From positions 124,001 to 188,000 of the forward strand of contig JAENYZ010000003.1 of assembly GCA_016841525.1 (NCBI GenBank): a DNA stretch of 64,000 bases. Reading direction: 5' to 3'. Numbering within the stretch: position 1 is the stretch's first letter; the number at the start of each line of letters is the position of its first letter. Origin of the DNA: Anaerolineaceae bacterium (lineage in GTDB: Bacteria > Chloroflexota > Anaerolineae > Anaerolineales > Anaerolineaceae). A model generated the notes under the pieces. That model saw only the letters and a program-made list of their open reading frames with translations. It did no database searches and had not been told where the DNA came from. A program made the translations under genes and the position numbers. Below, piece after piece: positions 8,745 through 16,872 of the stretch.

Positions 8745-9049
8745 TGCCTCCTCCTTCTAAATAGCCCCTTAACTTCAATCTGGATATTTTGTGTGCACCG
8801 ACTGCTTTTCAATGACTCGAAGGGCGTCTTTGAAACCGTTGAGAGACTCGGTTCAATTTCCAGAATCTCCTCTTTGGCTTGATCGGATAGTTCTACCCCC
8901 ATATCCGCCAGCAGCATAAAGGGGTTGGCTAAGAACAGATTGCCACCATTGCGAATTTCTGCAATACGTGCCACAATCTCTTCCTCGTGACTCATCAACG
9001 CCTCAAGGGAATCAATTTGCAGCCAGGTGCGATTTTCTTGCGGACTCAT
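8741..9049 (-). CDS. Small protein coupled to the 694-residue protein
   Basis: A 102-residue protein, not recognised. The N-terminal half is acidic and helical (IDSLEALMSHEEEIVARIAEI), followed by a conserved-looking block GGNLFLANPFMLLADMGVEL and a basic end GLFRRRRQ. It has a good ribosome-binding site (AAGGAG about nine bases before ATG) and shares an ATGA overlap with the downstream large gene. A role as chaperone, adaptor or leader-containing partner is possible; none is shown. Confidence 0.7.
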   Translation of the reverse strand: MSPQENRTWLQIDSLEALMSHEEEIVARIAEIRNGGNLFLANPFMLLADMGVELSDQAKEEILEIEPSLSTVSKTPFESLKSSRCTQNIQIEVKGLFRRRRQ

Positions 9050-10012
9050 TGGTCGTTACTCCTTTCTTAAATAATTGTGAACGTTCAGGAAAATTTGGTT
9101 TGCCTTGTTAAACATCAAAACAGATCCTAAACATAAAAGTGAGGGGATATCAGCGGCTGCGGTGTATTTAATTGTTTTTGTGATGGTTCGGGATGGGACT
9201 GTTTCCAAGCGTCAGGGAAACTGCCAGTGGAAAATAAACAGTACGGCGGTTGGGCTTTGAAACGATACAGCGTGTTTCAAATCAACAGCCTCTCTCAGCA
9301 AAAAATTGATGGATATGAATAGTATATAATAGTCAAAGCCAAGAAACAAGCAGAGATTTTCATTTAAAGGTATTGGGAAATCAGGAATCAGGTATCAGGA
9401 AAAATGGCGAATTTGTAGGTCATGCATGGCGTCGCCAGACGCCTGCATGAAAGGCTGCCGACCAGGCAGCAATATTTTGTCACGCGTGCCCGTAAGGGTA
9501 TTGCGACAAGATGAGCACCGTCGGGGTGCAAAGTCCCCTTCATGGGGATCATCGCCGCGCCACTCAAAGAGTGCTCTCTCTCAAAGAGCGGTCTCGCTCG
9601 AAGAGCGGTCTTTGACCGACCGAGCAGGCAGCTCCTGCTGCCTGCTAAAAAGCGACTGCGAAGCGTCCTTTCTACGAAGTCTGTTGTAAGGAAAGGAAGC
9701 AATCTAAGGATGAGGTATCAGGTATCAGGCAATCAGGTATTGGGTAATCAGGCATTAAGAAAAGATTCAAGGCCTGGTGCATGCTGATGGGATAGTTTTA
9801 TGCTTTCCCTTTAAGCTTTCAGCTAATGGCTACCAACCACCAACGACCCACCACCAGCTAAAAAATACCCCGTCATCCGTCTCCGGTCCTGGAGCGAAGC
9901 GGAACACCCAAAGTGAAACTGAGGGTGCCCGGTACCCGGTCATATTGCCACCAACTACCAACCACCAACTACCAGCTACCAGCTCACATTTTCTGTATAA
10001 TAAATACATCAC
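9050..10012. other. Gene-free region with dispersed repeats
   Basis: No convincing gene. From 9365 to 9402 and 9709 to 9757 there are tracts of ATCAGGTA/TATCAGGCA units (family R4). From 9416 to 9690 there is a composite of palindromes, including GCAGGCAGCTCCTGCTGCCTGC and repeated AAGAGCGGTCTTTGACCGACC pieces that recur at 13800-13930 and 31805-31920. Reading frames of up to 104 codons here are repeat-derived. A TATAAT hexamer at 9996-10001 precedes the next gene. Confidence 0.7.
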
Positions 10013-10023
10013 AAGGAGGACCA

Positions 10024-10221
10024 ATGGTCGAATATAAATTTGTCAAAATCGATGTCGATTATAAAGCCTTTGCCACAACCCAAAAGACGGTTGAGGATTA
10101 CCACGATGTCATAGAAGAAAATGCCAAAGATGGTTGGCGCCTGGTGCAGATCTTTGCCCCTCCCGTAAAAGGTTACGGTCTTGCAGATTATTTTGAGCTG
10201 ATCTTTGAGCGGGAGAAATAA
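10024..10221 (+). CDS. DUF4177 domain protein
   Basis: A 65-residue protein matching the short DUF4177 family: YKFVKIDV start, a helix with YHDVIEENAKDGWRLVQIFAPP, and an aromatic ending YFELIFEREK. The function of the family is unknown. The start is fixed by AAGGAGG at 10013-10019; a longer frame extending upstream to 9913 is made of R2/R4 repeat and is not real. TATAAT at 9996-10001 is a plausible -10 box. Confidence 0.88.
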   Translation: MVEYKFVKIDVDYKAFATTQKTVEDYHDVIEENAKDGWRLVQIFAPPVKGYGLADYFELIFEREK

Positions 10222-10364
10222 GGCAAGCAGGTATTGGGCGATCAGGTACAAGGTATCAGGTAAGCAACAAATATATTTGTCATTGCGATCGAAGGGAAGC
10301 AATCTCAGAACAGGCAAACAGGTACCAGGCAATCAGGTATTAGGCAATCAGGTATTGGGTGATC
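10222..10364. repeat. R4 tandem repeat tract (ATCAGGTA type)
   Basis: Repeated units such as GCAATCAGGTATTGGG and CAGGTACCAGG, interrupted by a TCATTGCGATCGAAGGGAAGCAATCTC element. Related tracts are at 3782-3832, 9365-9402, 9709-9757 and 18705-18739. Confidence 0.8.
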
Positions 10365-11175
10365 AGGGATTTGGTAAATGTTTCAGCCCTCTAACTTCAG
10401 CTGCGTGCTACCCGTTACGAGCTAACTTCGAATAGACATAAAAATCCCTGAACGCACCCTTTTGAAATAAGTATTCCCGCAGCCTGCCTTCGCGCGTCAT
10501 CCCGGCTTTGCGCATCACAGCAGCAGAAGCCAGGTTGTCGACCACACAAAATCCTTCCACCCGGTTCAATCCCAGCTCCCCCAGTGCATATTTGAGTACT
10601 TCCCTTAACGCTTCTGTCATCATGCCCTGGTTATGATAAGCCCTGGCCAGCACAAAGCCCACCTCGGCCTTGCGGTGGGTGGCGTCCATATCCATCAGGT
10701 GAATGCACCCGATGATCTTGCCGGTTTCACGCAGTGCAATCCCCCAGGGCCCATCTTCCCCGGTTTGATACTGCCGCACTACCGCCTTGAGGTATTCTTC
10801 TGTCTCCTGCAGTGCCTCATGGGGACCCCAGAATAGGAAGTCTGTTACGGCAGGGTCCGAAGCATACGCAAAGACATCCGGGGCATCCGCCAGGGTGAAG
10901 GGCCTTAACACCAGGCGCCCGGTCTCTAACCTGGGGAGAGCTTGATAAAACCCACGAACATCGATCATGCCAGCCGCCTTCAAGGGATAAAAGGGTCATA
11001 ACTATAAAAATAATTATAATCGCGGTGGAAAGGATCTTCCGCTCAGCTGGGAGAGATCGGCGCCTGCTGGCCCATGTTCTCAGCATCGACCCTGATGGTG
11101 ATTGCCCCTGTTCATCCTGTTCCTGACCTTCCAAAGGCAGTTTATACAGAGCTTTCTTCTTTCGGGATTGAAATA
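10279..11175. repeat. Copy 2 of the duplicated GNAT segment
   Basis: Matches 3755-4651. The core about 10513-10980 is base-identical with copy 1, apart from a one-base deletion in GCCTTCAAGG just upstream of the gene; the outer flanks carry many substitutions. Confidence 0.9.
10408..10968 (-). CDS. GNAT N-acetyltransferase, RimJ/RimL type (copy 2)
   Basis: A 186-residue paralogue of the protein at 3882-4442. The first about 155 residues are the same; five substitutions lie in the last 30 residues (for example GMTREGRLREY for GMMREGRLQEY). The ATG at 10968 corresponds to the start of copy 1; an in-frame TTG five codons upstream is less likely. The absence of even silent changes in the core, together with diverged flanks, suggests recent gene conversion rather than a simple fresh duplication. 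Confidence 0.9.
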   Translation of the reverse strand: MIDVRGFYQALPRLETGRLVLRPFTLADAPDVFAYASDPAVTDFLFWGPHEALQETEEYLKAVVRQYQTGEDGPWGIALRETGKIIGCIHLMDMDATHRKAEVGFVLARAYHNQGMMTEALREVLKYALGELGLNRVEGFCVVDNLASAAVMRKAGMTREGRLREYLFQKGAFRDFYVYSKLARNG

Positions 11176-11235
11176 GCTGGTTGCTCGCGGCTTGTAGCTG
11201 GTAGCTTGTAGCTGGTAGCTTTTAGCTGGTCGCCT
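11169..11235. repeat. R2 heptanucleotide tract
   Basis: Units TAGCTGG, TAGCTTG, TTGCTCG in tandem, at the outer edge of duplicated copy 2. The rest of the gap up to 11315 has no visible feature. Confidence 0.75.
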
Positions 11236-11349
11236 ATGTACCAGTTACGCCTACTTCTATGGGATCAGGGGGTGAGGGGTTGAGCGCTTAATAACAATCC
11301 GCCCCATAGATCATGTATAATGGAAATACCTATCAGGAGGTTTGTTGTC

Positions 11350-12003
11350 ATGAAGAAATTCACATTCATCCTTATCATATTGGTTTTCTCACTGCTGGCT
11401 TTCAAGCCGGCGTCTACCCAATCTGCCCTTGACGGTAAAAAAGTGTTAATTGATGCAGGTCACGGCGGGTCGGACCCCGGTTCCACGGAATGCTCGGGGT
11501 TGTACGAGTCAGATGCGAACCTGGATATTGCTCAACGCCTGAAAGCTTTGATCGAAGCTGACGGCGGTGAGGGCTTTTTGATCCGGGACGGCGATTATTA
11601 TATGACGAACGCAGATCGTTACAATCTCGCCAACCAGGTGGGCGGCGATGTTCTGGTCTCGATTCATCTCAACGGCTGGTACGATCACGATATGAATTAC
11701 ACCCAGGGTCTGTATGCCAAATATCCCAAGGACTATCTTTTCACGAGCGTCGTTCATGAAAGTTTGGCCGATGAACTGGGGATTGATGACGGCGGTGTCA
11801 GGCAGTTTGCCAGCGGCGTGGTTCTGAAATCGGATATGCCGGCGACTTTACAGGAAGCAGTGTTTATTTCCAGTACTGAGGAATGCGCAAAACTGACCGA
11901 TGACAGCGGCGATCGCCAGCAGGAAATTGCGACTGCGCTCTATCATGGATTGGTCGAGTGGTTTAATGACCCACAGGCGTTCAACCCGGGGAAGAGGAAG
12001 TAG
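11350..12003 (+). CDS. N-acetylmuramoyl-L-alanine amidase (Amidase_3)
   Basis: A 217-residue secreted zinc amidase that cuts the bond between N-acetylmuramic acid and the stem peptide of peptidoglycan. Residues 1-25 are a signal peptide. Zinc ligands and catalysis are visible: VLIDAGHGGSDPG (His), ESDANLDIA (Glu), VSIHLNG (His) and LQEAVFISS (catalytic Glu). There is no binding repeat. The start is set by AGGAGG at 11335-11340; TATAAT at 11316-11321 is a likely -10 box. Confidence 0.92.
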   Translation: MKKFTFILIILVFSLLAFKPASTQSALDGKKVLIDAGHGGSDPGSTECSGLYESDANLDIAQRLKALIEADGGEGFLIRDGDYYMTNADRYNLANQVGGDVLVSIHLNGWYDHDMNYTQGLYAKYPKDYLFTSVVHESLADELGIDDGGVRQFASGVVLKSDMPATLQEAVFISSTEECAKLTDDSGDRQQEIATALYHGLVEWFNDPQAFNPGKRK

Positions 12004-12150
12004 GTTGTAGCTCATAGCTCATAGCGTGTAGCTTGTAGCTCGTAGTATGTAGCTCGTGATTGGTAGTTGGTAGATTCTAGCTGAAAGTTTAAAGCCCAAA
12101 GCTGAAAGGAAAATAACTTGTAGCTCGTGGCTGGCAGCTGGTAGATTTGC
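12003..12150. repeat. R2 heptanucleotide tract
   Basis: Units TAGCTCA, TAGCTTG, TAGCTCG, TAGTTGG run directly from the amidase stop codon. Confidence 0.75.
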
Positions 12151-12638
12151 TTTCCCACCCTCACCTCAATCCTCTCCCTCAGGGAGGGCGAGGAGGCTAT
12201 GTACATGGTTTTTATGAAGATTTTTCCAAATAAATGGTATTGAGGGAACAAACTATTTGTTCATGAAGCCTTTTCTTTTATACCACATGAAAACCTAAGC
12301 CTTAATCCGTTTCCGTAAAGGAAGGGACATTAAGAACCCCTTCCCTTCAGGGAGGGGGCAGGGGGTAGGTCGTAAATTATCGCTGGTAGCTCGTGGCTGG
12401 CAGCTGGTAGATTTGCTTTCCCACCCTCACCTCAATCCTCTCCCTCAGGGAGGGCGAGGAGGCTATGTACATGGTTTTTATGAAGATTTTTCCAAACAAA
12501 TGGTATTGAGGGAACAAACCATTTGTTCATGAAGCCTTTTCTTTTATACCACATGAAAACCTAAGCCTAAGTCCCTTCCCTAAAAGAAAGGGCCTTTAAG
12601 AACCCCCTTCCCTTCAGGGAGGGGGCAGGGGGTAGGTC
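12120..12638. repeat. Tandem duplication, unit about 266 bp
   Basis: Unit 1 (about 12120-12374) and unit 2 (about 12386-12641) each hold an R2 piece, a CCTCTCCCTCAGGGAGGG hairpin, a common AT-rich stretch (GTACATGGTTTTTATGAAG) and a full R1 repeat. They differ at few positions, so the duplication is recent. The rest of the gap to 12840 contains a CACGTTTTCAACGTG palindrome and another R1 half at 12757-12796. Confidence 0.88.
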
Positions 12639-12840
12639 ATCTTTGCATTCTCAATAAAATCCTCTGTGAGCGAATTTTTCATGCAAGGTCACGTTTTCAA
12701 CGTGACAGTCACGCTGAAAGCATGACTTACAAATGAAATTTCAGAAGATCTTGCTACCTAACCCTAAATCCCTTCCCTGAAAGGAAGGGACTTTTTAAAA
12801 TCCTGATAAAATTAAGTACAGGTTTTGGAAGGAATCGGAT

Positions 12841-13455
12841 ATGGAAGAACAGGACATCATCCCCACAATTGACATGCTGCTGGATAAGATTGATGCGGTC
12901 ATCTCGGCATTGAACGAAGAAGGCGCCAGGCTGTTCTCAGAAGGCAAGTATGATCATGCGCGGGCGCTGCTGAACAAGGTGGAGGGGATCACCGGCTTTC
13001 GCGGCAAGGTGCTGTGTCTGAAGGATGATTGGAAGTCGCTGCGCGTGCCCGCGCTCGAAAAGCGAGCCGGCGTGGGTGAGGGGAGCGCACGCTCGAGGTC
13101 GGGTCCCTTGAAACCCGGCTTGAAGACCACACCGGAGGAATTCCGCTACCCGATTTTGGAAGCCCTGGTCCGCTTAGACGGTGCCGGGCGTGTGCGGGAT
13201 GTGGTTCGCATTGTGGAGGAGATCATGGCGGACCAGCTGAACATCTACGATTACCAGCCGCTGCCCTCCGACCCGGACTCGGTGCGCTGGAAGAATACGG
13301 TGCACTGGGAGCGGTATAACATGGTACAGGACGGCTTGCTGGCGGATGATTCGCCACGCGGCGTATGGGAGATCACCGATGCAGGGCGCCAGGCGTTGAA
13401 GCATGCAAAGAACAATCCGGATATCCAGCGGCGCTTGTTTGGGGGGGAGGAATGA
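12841..13455 (+). CDS. Protein with Mrr_N-like winged-helix domain
   Basis: A 204-residue protein. Residues 1-65 are a helical region (LDKIDAVISALNEEGARLFSEGKYDHARALLNK), a TPR-like hairpin; about 105-195 form a winged helix like the N-terminal DNA-binding domain of Mrr restriction proteins (FRYPILEALVRLDGAG, WERYNMVQDGLL, GVWEITDAGRQAL). No nuclease domain is attached and no partner gene is adjacent, so it may be a stand-alone DNA-binding protein. GGAAGGA precedes the start. Confidence 0.75.
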   Translation: MEEQDIIPTIDMLLDKIDAVISALNEEGARLFSEGKYDHARALLNKVEGITGFRGKVLCLKDDWKSLRVPALEKRAGVGEGSARSRSGPLKPGLKTTPEEFRYPILEALVRLDGAGRVRDVVRIVEEIMADQLNIYDYQPLPSDPDSVRWKNTVHWERYNMVQDGLLADDSPRGVWEITDAGRQALKHAKNNPDIQRRLFGGEE

Positions 13456-13930
13456 GCTGATAGGTCATAGCTGAAAGCTGAAAGCTCAAAGCTGAAAGCA
13501 ATGAAAATGTATGTCACGTATGGTCGCCCCAGCGACCTACTTGGCAATCTTTTTCGTTACTGCGAGATTGCAAACCTGGCTTACAATAAATTCCCCTTTC
13601 CTGCGTGAACCCTCATCAGTCAGCTTGCAGCTGACAGCTTCTCCTGGAACTTAGTGGAACACCTTCAGGTGCAAGGAGAAGCCTTAAAGTCTTCCCCTGG
13701 GGGAAGGTGGCACGCCAAAGGCGTGACGGATGAGGGATGAGTACTGCTTTGTTGTTAGGCTTACAATTGGCTGTTCATCAAATGTCACTCCGGGATTGCT
13801 TCACTTTCAAGCCGGCAGCACCTGCTGCCTGCTCGGTCGGTCAAAGACCGCTCTTTGAGTGGCACGGCGATGATGCACCGTGAAAGCGCTCATCTTGTCG
13901 CAATCCCCTGGCGGGGACAGGTGACAAAAG
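13456..13930. repeat. Composite repeat region
   Basis: In order: an R2 tract (13456-13502); a palindromic ACGTATGGTCGC element (13506-13541, family R5); a CTTCTCCTGG/CAAGGAGAAG inverted pair near 13635-13682; a CTTCCCCTGGGGGAAG hairpin; a GAGATTGCTTC-type element (13783-13806, family R6); and GGCAGCACCTGCTGCC with TCGGTCAAAGACCG and a CGATGATGCACCGTG block that recurs at 31805-31920. No gene seen. Confidence 0.75.
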
Positions 13931-14010
13931 CATATTGCCGCCTCTTTTGTTGTATCAACTGCTGCCAATTGGCTTCCCACATGCCTGAATACCTGGAAAG
14001 GCTTTACAAC

Positions 14011-14039
14011 TTGAATTAAAACCTGTTTTCCTTGATAAT
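14011..14039 (+). promoter_or_regulatory. Sigma70-type promoter of the nfeD-stomatin operon
   Basis: TTGAAT (14011-14016), a 17-base spacer and GATAAT (14034-14039), about 70 bases before the nfeD start. Confidence 0.6.
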
Positions 14040-14108
14040 ATTTATAAGGAAATGTTTAAATATTTCACACCGTGCAGTCATTTGATGGTGGGAAGGACGA
14101 AAAAAGAT

Positions 14109-15425
14109 ATGAGGACCAGGATTTTTTTAATCTCTGTCTTTGCCCTGATCATTCTCTCTGCTGGGATCGTTACACCAGCCGCAGGACAGGGACGGATTCA
14201 AACCGTTGTTGTCCTGGAGGTTGAAGGTGTGATCAATCCCTTCAGTGCCCGTTACCTTGACCGCGTGTTGGCTATTGCCCAGCGCTCAGACGCCGCACTG
14301 GTGGTGATGGTGCTTGATACCCCCGGCGGACTGGATACCTCCATGCGCCAAATGGTGCAATCGATCCTGCAGTCGCCAGTGCCGGTTGCTGTATATGTCT
14401 CTCCAGAGGGCGCCAGGGCAGCTTCTGCGGGCTTATTCATCCTGATGGTGGGGGACATTGCAGCCATGTCACCGGCGACGAACCTGGGTGCAGCTACCCC
14501 GGTTGCCCTGGGCGGCGAGATGGATGAGGTGATGAGCGAAAAAGCCCTCAATGATTCCGCTGCCTTTGCACGCAGCCTGGCTGAAAGGCACGATCGCAAC
14601 GTGTCATGGGTGGAATCATCGGTCAGGGAAAGCCTATCAATGACATCTACGGAAGCGCTTGATGCCAATGTCATTGATATCCTGGCAAATGATCTCGACG
14701 ACCTGCTCTCACAGGCGGATGGAAGGGAGGTCAGGGGCACCAGGCTGGATCTTTCGAGTTTTACCCTTCAGGTAGAGAAGATGAACTGGGTCGAGCGCTT
14801 TTCCCACATTATCAACGATCCGAATATTGCTTATATGCTTTTATCCCTCGGGACCTTATTCCTGTTAGCTGAGCTTTCTGACCCGGGGCTGAGTGCGGCG
14901 GGCATTGGCGCAGGCTTGTGTTATCTCATCGGCTTTATGGCATTGGGCAGCCTGCCGGTCAATTGGGCAGCTGTTGGGATGCTGGCGCTTTCATTGATTT
15001 TATTCGCGGTGGCATTGATGACGGATACCGAGGTCGTGGTGACTGCTGTCGGGCTGATCCCCTTCATCCTGGGCTCTCTACTCCTGTTCACACCCTTCCG
15101 GGCAGAATCCCCGGCAGCACCAGAACTGCGTGTCAGTTTGTGGTTGATCCTGTTTATGGCGGGTCTGATTGTCTTCTTCAGCCTGGTGATTTTGCGGGCA
15201 ATCCTGAAAGCCAGCAAACGCCCACCGCAAACCGGTGCTGAGAGCCTGTTCGGGAAAATTGGCACCACCGATACCACCCTCAACCCCGACGGGGATGTGC
15301 GGATCGATGGACAAACCTGGAGTGCAACCAGCCTGGGGGGAGAAGTCAGTAAAGGCGAGTCGGTGCGCGTGATTTCGGTGTCTGGTGTTCGCCTGATGGT
15401 GACGCCAGAAAACAAACAAGGGTAA
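14109..15425 (+). CDS. nfeD: NfeD-family membrane serine protease
   Basis: A 438-residue long-form NfeD. A signal peptide leads into a ClpP-class protease domain (about 30-230) with GGLDTSMRQMVQSI and EGARAASAGLFILMVGD, which holds the catalytic Ser; a Lys in VMSEKALNDSAAF fits the Ser-Lys dyad. Four to five membrane helices follow (about 245-370), then a C-terminal OB-fold NfeD domain. Family members cleave the C-terminus of stomatin-like partners; the stomatin gene lies 42 bases downstream. The ATG at 14109 with GGAAGGA at 14091-14097 was preferred; in-frame ATGs at 14052 and 14085 are possible. Confidence 0.92.
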   Translation: MRTRIFLISVFALIILSAGIVTPAAGQGRIQTVVVLEVEGVINPFSARYLDRVLAIAQRSDAALVVMVLDTPGGLDTSMRQMVQSILQSPVPVAVYVSPEGARAASAGLFILMVGDIAAMSPATNLGAATPVALGGEMDEVMSEKALNDSAAFARSLAERHDRNVSWVESSVRESLSMTSTEALDANVIDILANDLDDLLSQADGREVRGTRLDLSSFTLQVEKMNWVERFSHIINDPNIAYMLLSLGTLFLLAELSDPGLSAAGIGAGLCYLIGFMALGSLPVNWAAVGMLALSLILFAVALMTDTEVVVTAVGLIPFILGSLLLFTPFRAESPAAPELRVSLWLILFMAGLIVFFSLVILRAILKASKRPPQTGAESLFGKIGTTDTTLNPDGDVRIDGQTWSATSLGGEVSKGESVRVISVSGVRLMVTPENKQG

Positions 15426-15467
15426 TTTCAATTGATGTATTTGTAATAATGACTGAGGAGGTTGTTT

Positions 15468-16376
15468 ATGTTTGAAAACGCTTTAAATTTTACGCTGGTC
15501 GCTTTGCTGATTGGATTTATCGGGGCACTGGTCGTCATAGCTGTGCGTATTGTGCCAGAGTATAAACGGCTGGTTATCTTCCGCCTGGGCCGCAGCATCG
15601 GCGCACAGGGACCCGGCTTGATATTCCTGATCCCTTTTGTTGATCGAGCGATCTCAGTTGACCTGCGAGAGGATTATTTTGATGTCCCACCGCAAACCTG
15701 TATCACAGCAGACAATGCCTCGGTCAGCATTGATTTCCTGGTTTATGACAAGGTGATTGACCCCGTCCGCAGCGTCCTCGAGGTTGAGGATTTTACGGGT
15801 GCTGCCAGGGGTCTGGCGATCACCACCCTGCGTGCGGTTGTCGGCGCGATGGACCTGGATGATGTGCTCTCAAAACGGGATGAAATTAACCAGGTGCTTC
15901 ATGAGAAATTAGACCAGGTCACGGACCGCTGGGGCATCCGCATCATGGCGGTCGAAATCCGAGAGGTTGTGCCGCCGCGCGCTATTGAAGAGGCGATGAC
16001 CCGGCAGATGGCAGCTGAGCGCAATCGAAGAGCGATGGTGGCTGAAGCCGATGGTCAACGGGAAGCTGCCATAGCTGTTGCTACCGGTGACAAACAAGCC
16101 GCTATACTCAAAGCTGAGGGCAGCCGGGAAGCCAAAGTGCTGGAGGCCGAAGGTCAACGGCAGGCATCCATCCTTGAGGCAGAAGGCTTTTCACTCGCAT
16201 TGGGTAAGATTCATGATGTTGCGAAAGGCGTGGACAGCAAGACGCTCACACTGCAATACCTTGAAGCCCTGAAGAACCTGGGCGAGGGCGCATCAACAAA
16301 GTTCATCATTCCGACGGAATTGATCAACCTGGCAAAGCCCCTCAGTGATTTCGCCAAGGGTGCTCATTCAGAGTAA
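15468..16376 (+). CDS. SPFH/Band 7 (stomatin-like, slipin) protein
   Basis: A 302-residue membrane-anchored scaffold protein. It has one N-terminal membrane helix (LVALLIGFIGALVVIAV), the stomatin start PEYKRLVIFRLGR, the Band 7 domain (to about 190), then an Ala/Glu-rich coiled coil (REAKVLEAEGQRQASILEAEG) and a short C-terminal tail. Such proteins oligomerise and organise membrane domains. GAGGAGG at 15455-15461 fixes the ATG at 15468 rather than a TTG two codons earlier. It forms an operon with nfeD. Confidence 0.93.
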   Translation: MFENALNFTLVALLIGFIGALVVIAVRIVPEYKRLVIFRLGRSIGAQGPGLIFLIPFVDRAISVDLREDYFDVPPQTCITADNASVSIDFLVYDKVIDPVRSVLEVEDFTGAARGLAITTLRAVVGAMDLDDVLSKRDEINQVLHEKLDQVTDRWGIRIMAVEIREVVPPRAIEEAMTRQMAAERNRRAMVAEADGQREAAIAVATGDKQAAILKAEGSREAKVLEAEGQRQASILEAEGFSLALGKIHDVAKGVDSKTLTLQYLEALKNLGEGASTKFIIPTELINLAKPLSDFAKGAHSE

Positions 16377-16379
16377 TGG

Positions 16380-16862
16380 ATGGTAGTTGGTAGCTGGTAG
16401 CTGGTAGTTGGTAGATTTGATAACTCTGTAAAGGGATAGATAAATCGTACATCGTAGGTCACGTATGGTCGACCTACGTGACAAATTCTATTAGGAGTGA
16501 GGCTTTTAAGCCAACGAAATCATGATCAAATTTTCCTCTCCAAAAAATTAATGCTGGATCATGTTGGCTAAATAGAAGAGTATTTGTTACCAAAGTAATT
16601 CGGGCTAATCCTCATGCCTTTAAGGCTCAGGACAGGGCTCCTCACTCCAAATTTTTATAGGATAGGTGATTCACAATCGCCAGGTTGCAAACCTAGCCTT
16701 TCCCCTTCCCTTCAGGGAGGGGGCAGGGGGTAGGTTTTATTCTGATTTCAGGAAAAGCTTTCTGTGACTGGTTCGTTCACGACGCACATTCATCAATGAT
16801 TCTATAACACAAATTTTTACCTAACCCTAAATCCCTTCCCTGAAAGGAAGGGACTTTAAATA
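16380..16862. repeat. Composite repeat region after the stomatin gene
   Basis: An R2 tract (16380-16418), an R5 palindrome GTAGGTCACGTATGGTCGACC ending GACCTACGTGAC (16446-16484, GTAGGTC/GACCTAC arms), GAGTGAGG...CCTCACTCC elements (16495-16650), and two R1 halves (16698-16736, 16819-16862). No gene seen. Confidence 0.75.
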
Positions 16863-16872
16863 GAACTGCTGA

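Noticed and set aside
12012-12251. Reading frames of 60-100 codons in repeat regions (also 9388-9787, 13251-13547, 55622-55897).
   Set aside because: They consist of translated R1, R2, R4 or R6 repeats or overlap real genes, with no ribosome-binding site or domain.
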